From: Bacteroidota bacterium
GTDB lineage: Bacteria > Bacteroidota > Kryptoniia > Kryptoniales > JAKASW01
Assembly (NCBI GenBank): GCA_021796055.1
Contig: JAJYOS010000121.1
Span: 1-11,125, forward strand
DNA length: 11,125 bases
Direction of reading: 5' to 3'
Below, one piece after another: positions 1 through 7,241 of the stretch. The notes under the pieces are model-generated. The model did no database searches. It was not told the origin of the DNA and saw only the letters and a list, made by a program, of their open reading frames with translations. Made by a program: the position numbers and the translations under genes. Every line of letters begins with the position of its first letter. Within the stretch, counting starts at the first letter, position 1.

Positions 1-479
1 GACATAAACATCACTACTCCGCATGGTTGATTTGCGGCCCAGCGCCGCTCATACCGTAGAGACTGTTGAATCGCTTCCTGGAGTGCGCAAAAAAGTATCT
101 TATTAGAACATCGTGACCCCGATTCTTGTTGTGCTCAAGCTGGTCCGGGAAGGTCGTAACTTTTGAGACGAAATAGTAAATTTTATTGTGCCAGTCGGAG
201 AGTCGGGTTACGAACTTGATCGGCTAAATCATTTTGCGTATTCGATATCCAGGAAAGGGGCGGATGGGTTTAAAGATGGTCGCCACCGTTTGCCGGAACG
301 CTTTTAGAAAAGATCTGGAGCAACTATGGGGCGTTCGCGGAATAATTCACCGTTGGTTTCGAAGAAGCAAGCCGTTCCAACATATATTTTCACACTATCG
401 TGTTGTCCGCTCGAGCATCATGCGGTTCGCGCGTTATTTGATTTTGGATTTTGTCTGATCTATTTGAGGAAATAAGACT
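1..479. other. Region with no convincing intact gene; leader of the aldolase gene
   Basis: No reading frame here has convincing coding character apart from the short minus-strand stretch listed separately. A small GC-rich inverted repeat, GCGGC (34-38) and GCCGC (44-48), sits near the left edge and could belong to an upstream transcript. The aldolase ribosome binding site, GAGGAA, lies just before 480 at about 466-471. An Arg-rich plus-strand frame from a TTG at 234 to a stop at 458 exists but has no recognisable domain and no ribosome binding site. No clear promoter for the aldolase could be assigned. Confidence 0.5.
14..223 (-). pseudogene. Possible C-terminal coding remnant, unknown protein
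   Basis: Read on the minus strand, this stretch is open for about 69 codons and ends at two consecutive stops (TAG at 14-16, then TGA). Its composition is protein-like rather than random, with mixed aromatic, charged and hydrophobic residues (for example LSDWHNKIYYF and VLIRYFFAHSRKRF). The same frame is closed immediately upstream by a TAG, with another open but less protein-like stretch beyond it. No plausible start codon with a ribosome binding site is present. It may be the tail of a decayed gene, possibly joined by a frameshift, or chance. I do not recognise a family. It points away from the downstream aldolase gene. Confidence 0.22.
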
Positions 480-1361
480 ATGATTGAAGGAATAATGCCT
501 CCCGTTACCACTCCGTTCGTGCGGGGTGAGGTGGCTTATGATAAACTCGCTGAAAACATCAGGCGATGGAACAAGACAGGTATCAGCGGTTACGTAGTTA
601 TGGGTTCAAACGGCGAAAGCGCTTACCTGACGAGGGACGAAAAGCTGAAACTAGTTGAGACGACTAGGAAGAGCCTCGCTCCGGGCATGCTACTCCTTGC
701 CGGGACCGGATCTGACTCGATTAGGGAAACCGTCGCGTTGTCAAATGACGCCGCAGATCTTGGTGCCGATTACGTCCTCGTTCTAACGCCTTCTTTCTAC
801 AAAGGACAAATGAACGCGGCCGCGTTTGTTAGATTTTTCACGGAGGTGGCAGACAAAACAAAAGTTCCGCTGGTCATATACAACGTTCCCAAGTTCACCG
901 GCGTGGATATTCAGGCCGACGCGGTTTCAAAGCTGGCACTGCACGACAACATTGCAGGCATCAAGAACAGCTCCGAGAACTTGGCGGAGACTGCCGAGAT
1001 GGTCGCTTGCGCCACGAAAGATTTCTCGGTTCTTGTCGGGACCGCGTCCGTGCTGTACCCAGGGATTGCATCGGGTGCGACTGGAGGCATACTCGCACTC
1101 GCAAACATCGCGTCTGAGAAATGCGTGGAACTCCAGCGCCTCTTTAAATCCGGCCGGCATGATGAGGCTTCGACACTTCAGAAGAAACTCATTCCAGTCA
1201 ATCGGGCTGTGACTTCGCAGTACGGAGTGCCCGGCTTGAAAGCGGCCATGGACATGCTAGGTTATTTCGGAGGGGAACCGAGGAGTCCGCTCGCGCCCCT
1301 TGGAGAAAAGGAGCGAGATGATCTGAAAATGATTCTAAAGACCGCAGGATTGATGGACTGA
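480..1361 (+). CDS. DapA/NAL-superfamily aldolase, probable 4-hydroxy-2-oxoglutarate aldolase (HOGA1-like)
   Basis: A 293-residue class I aldolase of the dihydrodipicolinate synthase/N-acetylneuraminate lyase superfamily, a cytosolic (beta/alpha)8 barrel. Visible catalytic features are the GSNGES loop (42-47), Tyr134 in YNVP, and the Schiff-base Lys162 in GIKNSS; the Tyr-Lys spacing of 28 equals that of human HOGA1 as I recall it. Canonical DapA has GTTGES and an Arg shortly after YNVP that binds the substrate carboxylate; here the loop is GSNGES and the Arg position is Phe, which argues against lysine biosynthesis. The C-terminal part, with VTSQYGVPGLK and MLGYFGGEPRSPL, follows the HOGA1 pattern. 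Such enzymes split 4-hydroxy-2-oxoglutarate into pyruvate and glyoxylate. A GAGGAA Shine-Dalgarno precedes the ATG. The next gene, a P5C dehydrogenase, fits hydroxyproline breakdown. Superfamily membership is certain; the substrate is inferred, and another 2-keto acid aldolase activity is possible. Confidence 0.8.
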   Translation: MIEGIMPPVTTPFVRGEVAYDKLAENIRRWNKTGISGYVVMGSNGESAYLTRDEKLKLVETTRKSLAPGMLLLAGTGSDSIRETVALSNDAADLGADYVLVLTPSFYKGQMNAAAFVRFFTEVADKTKVPLVIYNVPKFTGVDIQADAVSKLALHDNIAGIKNSSENLAETAEMVACATKDFSVLVGTASVLYPGIASGATGGILALANIASEKCVELQRLFKSGRHDEASTLQKKLIPVNRAVTSQYGVPGLKAAMDMLGYFGGEPRSPLAPLGEKERDDLKMILKTAGLMD

Positions 1362-1710
1362 TGGTATCGCGCTGGTTTCAGGTTTCCGCAAACATGGTCG
1401 TTCGAAAGTGAAGAGTGATTGGCGTTCAAACCGGAAAAATATGGAGAACCATGGTGAGGGGATACACTTCCAGCGAGAAGAATATTAAATTGTGTCTCGA
1501 AGTTCTCGAAGATGCACTTTGAGTTAATAAGTTCCAAATGCTGAACACAAAGCTCCAAGGAAATTCCAAATACTCAAGAATCAGAGGTTAATTCCGTAAA
1601 GGCAGTAATTATTTGAGATTCTGATTTAGGGTTTTGACGTTTGTTTGGGAATTGGAATTTGGTGCTCGGAACATACTCTCGCTAAGCATTAAACAAGGAG
1701 AAAGTCAGAA
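1362..1710. other. Intergenic region with imperfect TTCCAAA-type repeats
   Basis: About 350 bases without a supported gene between the aldolase and the P5C dehydrogenase. The middle is AT-rich and repetitive: TTCCAAAT occurs near 1532 and again at 1564, with CTCCAAGG between, and the inverted form TTGGAATTTGG lies near 1652. A short inverted pair, AATCAGA (1579-1585) and TCTGATT (1620-1626), is nested inside, and CTCGAAG is directly repeated around 1498-1513. The right end carries a good Shine-Dalgarno, AAGGAG (1695-1700), ten bases before the ATG at 1711. The gap and its own ribosome binding site leave it open whether the two genes share one transcript. Confidence 0.5.
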
Positions 1711-3345
1711 ATGCCAAACGCAAAGTACGAAATACCGCTTCCGCCGAACGAGCCGACGAAGTCATACCTTCCCGGGTCGACTGAGCGGGCGTCTCTGAAG
1801 GCAAAACTCGAAGAGATGCATGGCAAACAAATCGAGATTCCGCTGATAATCGGCGGCGAAGAAGTCAAGACTGGCAAACTCGGGAAGTGCGTCCTTCCGC
1901 ACGACCACAAGACGGTTATTGCCACATACCACCAGGCAGGCGAAAAGGAAGTGGAGATGGCGATCAAGGCCGCTCTTGCCGCGCGCACAGCATGGGCGGC
2001 ACTCGATTGGGAAGAACATCTGTCAATATTCATGAAAGCTGCGGCACTTCTCTCAGGACCGTGGCGCGACACTCTCAACTCCGCGACGATGCTCGGACAG
2101 AGCAAGAACGTGTTCCAGTCGGAAATAGACGCCGCGGCAGAGCTCACAGATTTCTTCCGCTTCAACGCATACTACGCGATGCAGCTCTTCGAGCAGCAGC
2201 CTCCGCATTCTCCGATGGACGTGCGGAACAAGATGGAGTACCGCCCGCTCGAAGGATTTGTGTTCGCGGTATCGCCGTTCAATTTCACCTCGATCGCGGG
2301 GAATTTGCCGACGGCACCCGCCATGGTAGGGAATGTCGTCCTCTCCAAACCCGCCTCGAGCGCGGTCTACTCGGCGTACCATATCATGCAAATACTCAAG
2401 GAAGCTGGGCTGCCCCCGGGAGTGATCAACTTCGTGCCGGGACCGGGCGGAGCCGTCGGCCGGCCTGCGATGACGTCGCCTCATCTAGCCGGAATCCACT
2501 TCACCGGCAGCACATCCGTGTTCCAGGATATGTGGAAAACGGTCGGGTCGAACATCGCGAACTATAAGTCCTACCCGAGAATAGTTGGCGAGACGGGCGG
2601 CAAGGATTTTATCTTCGCTCACAATAGCGCCGACATCGAAGAACTCGGTGTCGCAATTATCCGCGGCGCTTTTGAGTATCAGGGACAAAAATGTTCCGCG
2701 GCGTCGCGCTCCTACATTCCGAAGTCGCTATGGGCTGATCTGAAGGATTACATGGTGAAGGAACTGAAGACCGTGAAGATTGGTGATCCGCGCGACTTCA
2801 GCAATTTCATGAATGCCGTCATAGACAAGGGCGCCTTTGCCACGATAACAGAGTATATTGAGTTCGCTAAGAAGTCGAGCGACGCCGAAATCGTCTGCGG
2901 TGGAAACCACGACGACTCGAAGGGATATTTCATCGAGCCGACGATCATACGCGCGAAGACCCCGCATTTCAAAACCATGGAAGAAGAGATATTCGGGCCG
3001 GTCATGACAGTTTACGTTTACGACGACGACAAATACGAGGAGACTCTTCACCTCTGCGACGAGACTTCACCTTACGCACTGACGGGAGCAATCTTCGCTC
3101 ACGACCGGTACGCTGTCGCGACCGCGAACAAGATACTCGTGAATTCATCCGGCAACTTCTACATCAACGACAAGCCGACCGGTGCTGTTGTAGGACAACA
3201 GCCGTTCGGCGGCGCGCGCGCGAGCGGCACGAACGACAAGGCCGGTAGCTTCCTCAACATGGTGAGGTGGATGTCGCCGAGAAGCACGAAGGAAAACCTT
3301 GTACCGCCGAAGAATTATCGCTATCCATTCATGTCCGAAAAGTAG
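1711..3345 (+). CDS. L-glutamate gamma-semialdehyde (1-pyrroline-5-carboxylate) dehydrogenase, ALDH4A1 type
   Basis: A complete 544-residue NAD-dependent aldehyde dehydrogenase that oxidises glutamate semialdehyde (from proline) to glutamate; the same enzyme oxidises 4-hydroxyglutamate semialdehyde from hydroxyproline. Visible landmarks are SPFNF with the oxyanion Asn191, FTGS (264-267), the general base Glu294 in GETGGK, the catalytic Cys328 in GQKCSA, the cofactor-binding EEIFGP (425-430) and the P5CDH-typical GQQPFGGARASGTND (495-509). The early text DAAAELTDFFRFNAYYA is also characteristic of stand-alone P5CDH. Alignment from memory to human ALDH4A1 runs nearly end to end, with the catalytic Cys and Glu shifted by the same 20 residues, consistent with the missing mitochondrial presequence. 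It is not a PutA fusion, as no proline dehydrogenase domain is present. The AAGGAG ribosome binding site fixes the start at 1711. No proline or hydroxyproline dehydrogenase is visible in the window. Confidence 0.96.
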   Translation: MPNAKYEIPLPPNEPTKSYLPGSTERASLKAKLEEMHGKQIEIPLIIGGEEVKTGKLGKCVLPHDHKTVIATYHQAGEKEVEMAIKAALAARTAWAALDWEEHLSIFMKAAALLSGPWRDTLNSATMLGQSKNVFQSEIDAAAELTDFFRFNAYYAMQLFEQQPPHSPMDVRNKMEYRPLEGFVFAVSPFNFTSIAGNLPTAPAMVGNVVLSKPASSAVYSAYHIMQILKEAGLPPGVINFVPGPGGAVGRPAMTSPHLAGIHFTGSTSVFQDMWKTVGSNIANYKSYPRIVGETGGKDFIFAHNSADIEELGVAIIRGAFEYQGQKCSAASRSYIPKSLWADLKDYMVKELKTVKIGDPRDFSNFMNAVIDKGAFATITEYIEFAKKSSDAEIVCGGNHDDSKGYFIEPTIIRAKTPHFKTMEEEIFGPVMTVYVYDDDKYEETLHLCDETSPYALTGAIFAHDRYAVATANKILVNSSGNFYINDKPTGAVVGQQPFGGARASGTNDKAGSFLNMVRWMSPRSTKENLVPPKNYRYPFMSEK

Positions 3346-3362
3346 GATTGAAATGTCTTGTA

Positions 3363-3387
3363 GGTCTCCTTCTCGAAGAGAGAGACC
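3363..3387 (+). other. Inverted repeat after the P5C dehydrogenase gene
   Basis: GGTCTC (3363-3368) pairs with GAGACC (3382-3387), and an inner CTTC/GAAG extends the stem. It lies 17 bases past the dehydrogenase stop codon and upstream of the toxin-antitoxin promoter. No T-run follows on the plus strand, so a role as an intrinsic terminator is only a guess. Confidence 0.3.
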
Positions 3388-3418
3388 GGCGGGAGGGAAA
3401 CGTCGACCCCCGTTTTGA

Positions 3419-3712
<294 letters not shown>

Positions 3713-3718
3713 CGAAGA

Positions 3719-4087
3719 ATGCTCTTTAATGTTGACGAGAATCTTCCCGTCGAAGTAGCAACCGTACTCCGTAACGCGGGGCAGGAGGCAAAGACTGTCA
3801 GCGAACAGAACCTAAGTGGATGGGGCGACAAATCGCTCATCGCGTTGCGCAAGAGCGAAAATCCCGTCCTGGTGACTCTCGATTCAGATTTCTCCAATAT
3901 CAGAGCTTATCCGCCACAGGAGCACAACGGAATTATCGTTCTTAAGCTCCGAAATCAGGGGAAGAAAAACATCGTTCACATTTTCCGTGTGGCCTTATCT
4001 GTCATCGATTTGGAGGCGGTCAGCGGATATCTGTGGATAATCGAAGAAGACGCTATTAGGGTAAGAGGGCCGGAGAAGAAAGAATAA
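3719..4087 (+). CDS. DUF5615 (COG4634) PIN-like nuclease, putative toxin
   Basis: A 122-residue protein of the DUF5615/COG4634 family, which has been predicted computationally to be a PIN-fold RNase toxin paired with DUF433 proteins. Acidic residues expected of a PIN active site are visible: Asp6 and Glu7 in FNVDENLP, Asp37 in GWGDKSL, and Asp55 and Asp57 in VTLDSDFSN. A later strand, NGIIVLKL, and a helical C-terminal part match the family. The length is normal and the frame is intact, so the putative active site appears complete. It starts 6 bases after the antitoxin stop, which implies translational coupling. A likely role is cleavage of RNA when the antitoxin is lost, but the target cannot be read from the sequence. 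Confidence 0.87.
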   Translation: MLFNVDENLPVEVATVLRNAGQEAKTVSEQNLSGWGDKSLIALRKSENPVLVTLDSDFSNIRAYPPQEHNGIIVLKLRNQGKKNIVHIFRVALSVIDLEAVSGYLWIIEEDAIRVRGPEKKE

Positions 4088-4341
4088 TCTGGAGGGGGAA
4101 GAGGAAACACGGATATTTCCGGTGCATCTGCCCGGGCGCTTTATGAGCATTAGGATAAATCCAGTCTGGTTCATCCTGTATGTCTATTTAACAGAAGATC
4201 GACACTTGCAGCATGAGTCTTTCCGGGAAGAAAGAGCAGTCCCGTAGCTAAGCGGGACTGCTTCAATTTGTGACCGGAACAAAGAATTATTTCATCAGGA
4301 TTCCCGCGGAAGAAGGCGGGATTTCTGTTGAAGTGACGGTG
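4088..4341. other. Convergent intergenic region with three hairpins
   Basis: Between the plus-strand DUF5615 gene and the minus-strand pseudogene I see no coding frame. The left 145 bases show nothing recognisable. The right part holds a strong 10-base-pair hairpin at 4235-4262, a smaller CCCGC/GCGGG hairpin at 4303-4320 and a perfect 11-base-pair palindrome at 4327-4351. This is the arrangement expected where two convergent transcripts end. Confidence 0.5.
4235..4262. terminator. Candidate bidirectional terminator hairpin
   Basis: AGCAGTCCCG (4235-4244) and CGGGACTGCT (4253-4262) form a perfect 10-base-pair stem with an 8-base loop that itself contains TAGCTA. On the minus strand the stem is followed by the pyrimidine-rich CTTTCTTCC; on the plus strand by TCAATTTG. 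It sits between convergent genes. The T-runs are weak, so termination is likely but not assured. Confidence 0.5.
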
Positions 4342-4351
4342 TCACTTCAAC
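4327..4351 (-). terminator. Perfect palindrome overlapping the ancestral stop codon of the T9SS pseudogene
   Basis: GTTGAAGTGAC (4327-4337) and GTCACTTCAAC (4341-4351) pair perfectly over 11 bases around a 3-base loop. If the frameshift in the pseudogene is repaired, its reading frame ends at the TGA complementary to 4342-4344, inside this palindrome. A terminator stem or a dispersed-repeat arm are both possible; no T-run follows directly. Confidence 0.4.
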
Positions 4352-5387
4352 ATCAACATTCTCCTCACTTGTACAGTATTTCCGGCTGAGAGTCTGTAGA
4401 TATAGACTCCGCTCGCTTTTCCGCTGGCATCCATGTCACGGCATGGTAGCCGGCAGCCATCTGCTCATCAGCCAGTCTCGCGACTTCCCTTCCTAACATG
4501 TCGTACACCACCAACTTGACATGATTGGGTTTCAGGAGAGTGAATCTAATTTGAGTGGTCGGATTGAACGGGTTCGGGTAGTTCTGTGCGCTGATTACGT
4601 CGGCATTCATATCCGTCGATACTGCATCTACGACCAGGCTGTCATGATCAGCCTGTGCCACGAGAGGCCCGCCCGAACAGTCGGCGCAGGTTACGTGACG
4701 AGTAGTGGAAACCTTCTGACTCCCGCTCGTTACGTCCACGAGCAGGTCCAGGAAACAGTCATAGTTGTTCATCCGCGTGGAATACGTATTACTTGTGCTC
4801 ACTGGCCCAGACCATTGCCCACCGGTGTCATTGGATTTTAAGTACCACGAAAAACCATAACTGCTGGTCCCGCCTGTTGCAGTTGCCGTCAAGGTTCCCT
4901 GCTGACCGACTGACAGTCTCACCGGGCCGGATATGGAAGCGTTGAGCGGAGGGCCGGCCGGAATATCGTTTGCTGTGTATGCTGCTTTCGTTTGGCTCGG
5001 GTCGCATGGATAGTACTTGTTGATCGCCTGGCCGAGGCTGTTTGAGCCTATCTGATTGTTGACCAGCGCATATGAAAGCGTCCCTTCAAAGATTCAGATC
5101 TCCAGTTGGATTGTCACATTGGTACTTAAGCACAGCATAAGCCTGCTGAGGGCCATGATTCCTCAGTGAACAGACTTACCGCAGCATCAGCTCCAATGGT
5201 GGCACCGTCATAGGTAAAGTCTTCAACTCAGGAATCGAACTTCCACATTTTCTTCAGTAGACACGATCCCGATCGTCCTTTGAGTCGCCTGAAGACGATC
5301 ACCACGTCAAATCTTTCCATGTGCCTGTTGCCCCCTTACCACCTGACGGCAGAAGTATAAGACAAGACTTTCGTTTTGTCAATGGAC
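4342..5387 (-). pseudogene. Decayed secreted protein with Ig-like domain and T9SS type A sorting domain
   Basis: On the minus strand the protein can be followed through several frames. Reading from high to low coordinates: PSGGKGATGTWKDLTW ends at a TGA (5299-5301); GDRLQATQRTIGIVS to RFLS (5303-about 5226); VEDFTYDGATIGADAAVS (from 5227); NHGPQQAYAVLKYQCD to GDLN (from 5160); then FEGTLSYALVNNQ from 5090 runs open to 4365. This last part contains an Ig-like or PKD-like domain (SVGQQGTLTATATGG to the QKVSTTRHVTC segment) and the T9SS sorting domain beginning NYPNPFNPTTQIRF. The sorting domain breaks at 4431-4432, where one base is missing after AVTW; the next frame restores DASGKASGVYIYRLSAG to a natural end at 4342. 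At least five frame breaks in about 1 kb, with intact genes on both sides, indicate a pseudogene rather than general sequencing error. The intact protein would have been exported by Sec and attached or released by the type IX system. Its N-terminus and function are unknown. Confidence 0.8.
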
Positions 5388-5412
5388 CCTTTTGATATAT
5401 GTCGCCCAATTT

Positions 5413-5676
5413 CTATACTTCGAGCGACAACTGCGCGTCCAGCGTCCTGTCAGCAGGATCCTTCGGATACCATTTCGTCTCAGCTGTATGTTCCGGTATA
5501 TTTTCGACATAGGCGGAAAGGTCGGCGATCGTCCTCACAATTTTTGGAAGCTTTTCAGAAGCTTTCGCGCCGAGTCCAGAGTTTGTTATCGTCTGCTTCA
5601 ACTTCGTTCTGCACCGACCGACTGCTCGTCTAATGACGCACAAAAACCGTTTCAACATTTCAATTTTCTTGCACAA
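5413..5676 (-). pseudogene. Possible upstream coding remnant of the decayed T9SS gene or a separate small gene
   Basis: An 87-codon minus-strand frame from a TTG at 5676 (ATG at 5658) to a TAG at 5413. The second half is protein-like, with KASEKLPKIVRTIADLSAYV and TKWYPKDPADRTLDAQLSLE, rich in helix-forming residues; the first part is less convincing. Beyond the TAG the same frame continues KLGDIYQKGPL and, after further reading, the PSGGKGATGTW text of the pseudogene. This makes it possible that both stretches belong to one ruined gene. No family is recognised. A GAGGG motif upstream of the TTG could act as ribosome binding site. It points away from xylB. Confidence 0.35.
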
Positions 5677-5741
5677 TCCCTCACTTTTTTTTTCTTAACT
5701 TTATTGAAAGCAGACCGGAAAACACCACTGACAGGTTGTGA
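5677..5741 (+). promoter_or_regulatory. Leader of the xylose operon
   Basis: These 65 bases precede xylB and hold a run of nine T (5685-5693). TAACTTTA (5697-5704) resembles the Bacteroidota -7 element TAnnTTTG, but no matching -33 element at proper spacing was found, so the promoter is not assigned. A weak ACAGG lies about 10 bases before the start codon. I see no convincing operator palindrome for a XylR-type repressor. Confidence 0.25.
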
Positions 5742-7241
5742 ATGTACACACTCGGTTTTGACGTAGGAAGTTCGTCCATCAAAGCGGCACTCTTCGACGC
5801 AGAAAAAGGAGTGGCAGTCGCCCAAAGTACATTTCCGAAGAACGAAATGCCTATGACCGCCGTAAAAGCGGGCTGGGCAGAGCAGGACCCGGCGATGTGG
5901 TGGCATGCAGCGAAGAATGCGACGAAGGAAATCCTTTCGAAGTCGTCCGTGAATTCCGCGGACATTAAAGCGATAGGCATCTCTTACCAGATGCACGGGC
6001 TCGTGGTCGTCGATAAAAAGCAGAACGTGCTGAGACCGTCGATCATCTGGTGCGACAGCAGGGCGGTCGAGATCGGAGAGAAAGCATTCGATGCGATCGG
6101 TCATAAGAAATGTCTCGGGCGGATGCTGAACTCTCCTGGCAACTTCACCGCGTCGAAACTGAGATGGGTGAAGGAGAACGAACCGGAGCTCTTCGCGAAG
6201 ATAGATAAGTTCATGTTGCCCGGCGACTATCTTGCAATGAAGCTGACAGGCGAGGCGAGAACCACAATGTCCGGACTTTCAGAAGGTATTCTCTGGGACT
6301 TCGTCTCGAACAAAGTATCGGATGCGGTTCTTTCGCAATATGAACTAGACAGAAAACTGGTCGCGGACATAGTACCTACTTTCGGCAGCCAGGGCGAATT
6401 ATCTGCCGCCGCTGCCGCCGAGCTGGGATTGAAGCACGGTACGAAAGTCACTTACCGCGCTGGCGATCAGCCGAACAACGCATTCTCGCTGAACGTGCTC
6501 GAGCCGGGGCAAGTCGCTTCCACGGCGGGGACATCGGGGGTAGTTTACGGAATCAGTGAAACGATAAAGTACGATCCAGAGACGAGGGTCAACACGTTCG
6601 CACACGTGAATCATTCGAAGGAAAAGAACAGGTTCGGGATTCTCCTCTGCATAAACGGAACCGGGATCTCGTACAGCTGGATAAGGAGACTCACCGGGAG
6701 TTCCATCTCTTATTCTGAGCTCAACACGCTCGCGGCTGAATCGCCGATCGGCTCGAAGGGACTTCGCTTCATCAACTTCGGAAACGGCGCGGAGAGGATG
6801 CTCGTCAACAAGGATCCGGGCGCATCGCTCGAGGGCTTGAACTTCAACATTCACGGGAGAGCCGAGACGGTCCGTGCCGTCATCGAGGGTGTCGCGTTCT
6901 CGTTCAAGTACGGCATCGATATCGTGGAACAGCTCGAGATGAAAGCGGCTGAGATAAACGCCGGACATGCCAACATGTTCCTGAGTCCGGTGTTCACGAA
7001 GACTCTGGCAACACTTTCCGGTGCGACGATAAGCCTTTACGACACAGACGGATCGGTAGGTGCGGCGAGAGCGGCCGCCGTCGGGGCTGGAATCTACAAG
7101 AGTTTCAAAGAAGCGTTTACGAATCTGGAGAAGATCATGACCGTGGAGCCGGACAAGCCGAACGAAGATGCTTATCGGTCCGCTTATTCGGACTGGCTGG
7201 GTTTACTGAATTCAAAACTAAATTCAAAAGGTTCAAAATGA
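5742..7241 (+). CDS. xylB: Xylulokinase
   Basis: A complete 499-residue FGGY-family carbohydrate kinase that phosphorylates D-xylulose with ATP to D-xylulose 5-phosphate in the cytosol. Family features visible are the N-terminal nucleotide-phosphate loop [15 protein letters not shown] (5-19), YQMHG (82-86), IIWCDSRA (101-108), NFTASKLRW (134-142), the catalytic-base Asp242 in RAGDQPNNA, and [10 protein letters not shown] (261-270). In place of the GGGAKS-like adenosine loop of proteobacterial enzymes it has [11 protein letters not shown] (406-416), which I recognise as usual in Bacteroidota xylulokinases and so as a lineage trait, not damage. The first gene of the operon, it overlaps xylA by ATGA. 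The ATG at 5742 places the phosphate loop at the normal distance from the N-terminus. Confidence 0.97.
   Translation: MYTLGFDVGSSSIKAALFDAEKGVAVAQSTFPKNEMPMTAVKAGWAEQDPAMWWHAAKNATKEILSKSSVNSADIKAIGISYQMHGLVVVDKKQNVLRPSIIWCDSRAVEIGEKAFDAIGHKKCLGRMLNSPGNFTASKLRWVKENEPELFAKIDKFMLPGDYLAMKLTGEARTTMSGLSEGILWDFVSNKVSDAVLSQYELDRKLVADIVPTFGSQGELSAAAAAELGLKHGTKVTYRAGDQPNNAFSLNVLEPGQVASTAGTSGVVYGISETIKYDPETRVNTFAHVNHSKEKNRFGILLCINGTGISYSWIRRLTGSSISYSELNTLAAESPIGSKGLRFINFGNGAERMLVNKDPGASLEGLNFNIHGRAETVRAVIEGVAFSFKYGIDIVEQLEMKAAEINAGHANMFLSPVFTKTLATLSGATISLYDTDGSVGAARAAAVGAGIYKSFKEAFTNLEKIMTVEPDKPNEDAYRSAYSDWLGLLNSKLNSKGSK

Noticed and set aside
234..458. 74-codon plus-strand frame starting at TTG before the aldolase gene
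   Set aside because: Arg-rich composition, no ribosome binding site, no domain, and a non-ATG start; most likely chance.
1262..1558. 98-codon minus-strand frame over the aldolase 3' end and the following gap
   Set aside because: It overlaps the conserved end of the aldolase in antisense and the remaining part has no recognisable motif.
1711..3345. Generic aldehyde dehydrogenase or PutA fragment
   Set aside because: The full-length ALDH4A1-type landmarks and natural start and stop show a complete stand-alone P5C dehydrogenase.
5685..5693. Run of nine T as an intrinsic terminator
   Set aside because: No stable GC-rich stem directly precedes it on the plus strand; it lies in the xylB leader instead.
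5376..5766. Two overlapping plus-strand frames upstream of xylB
   Set aside because: They lack ribosome binding sites and domain features, and the opposite strand reads as more protein-like remnant.
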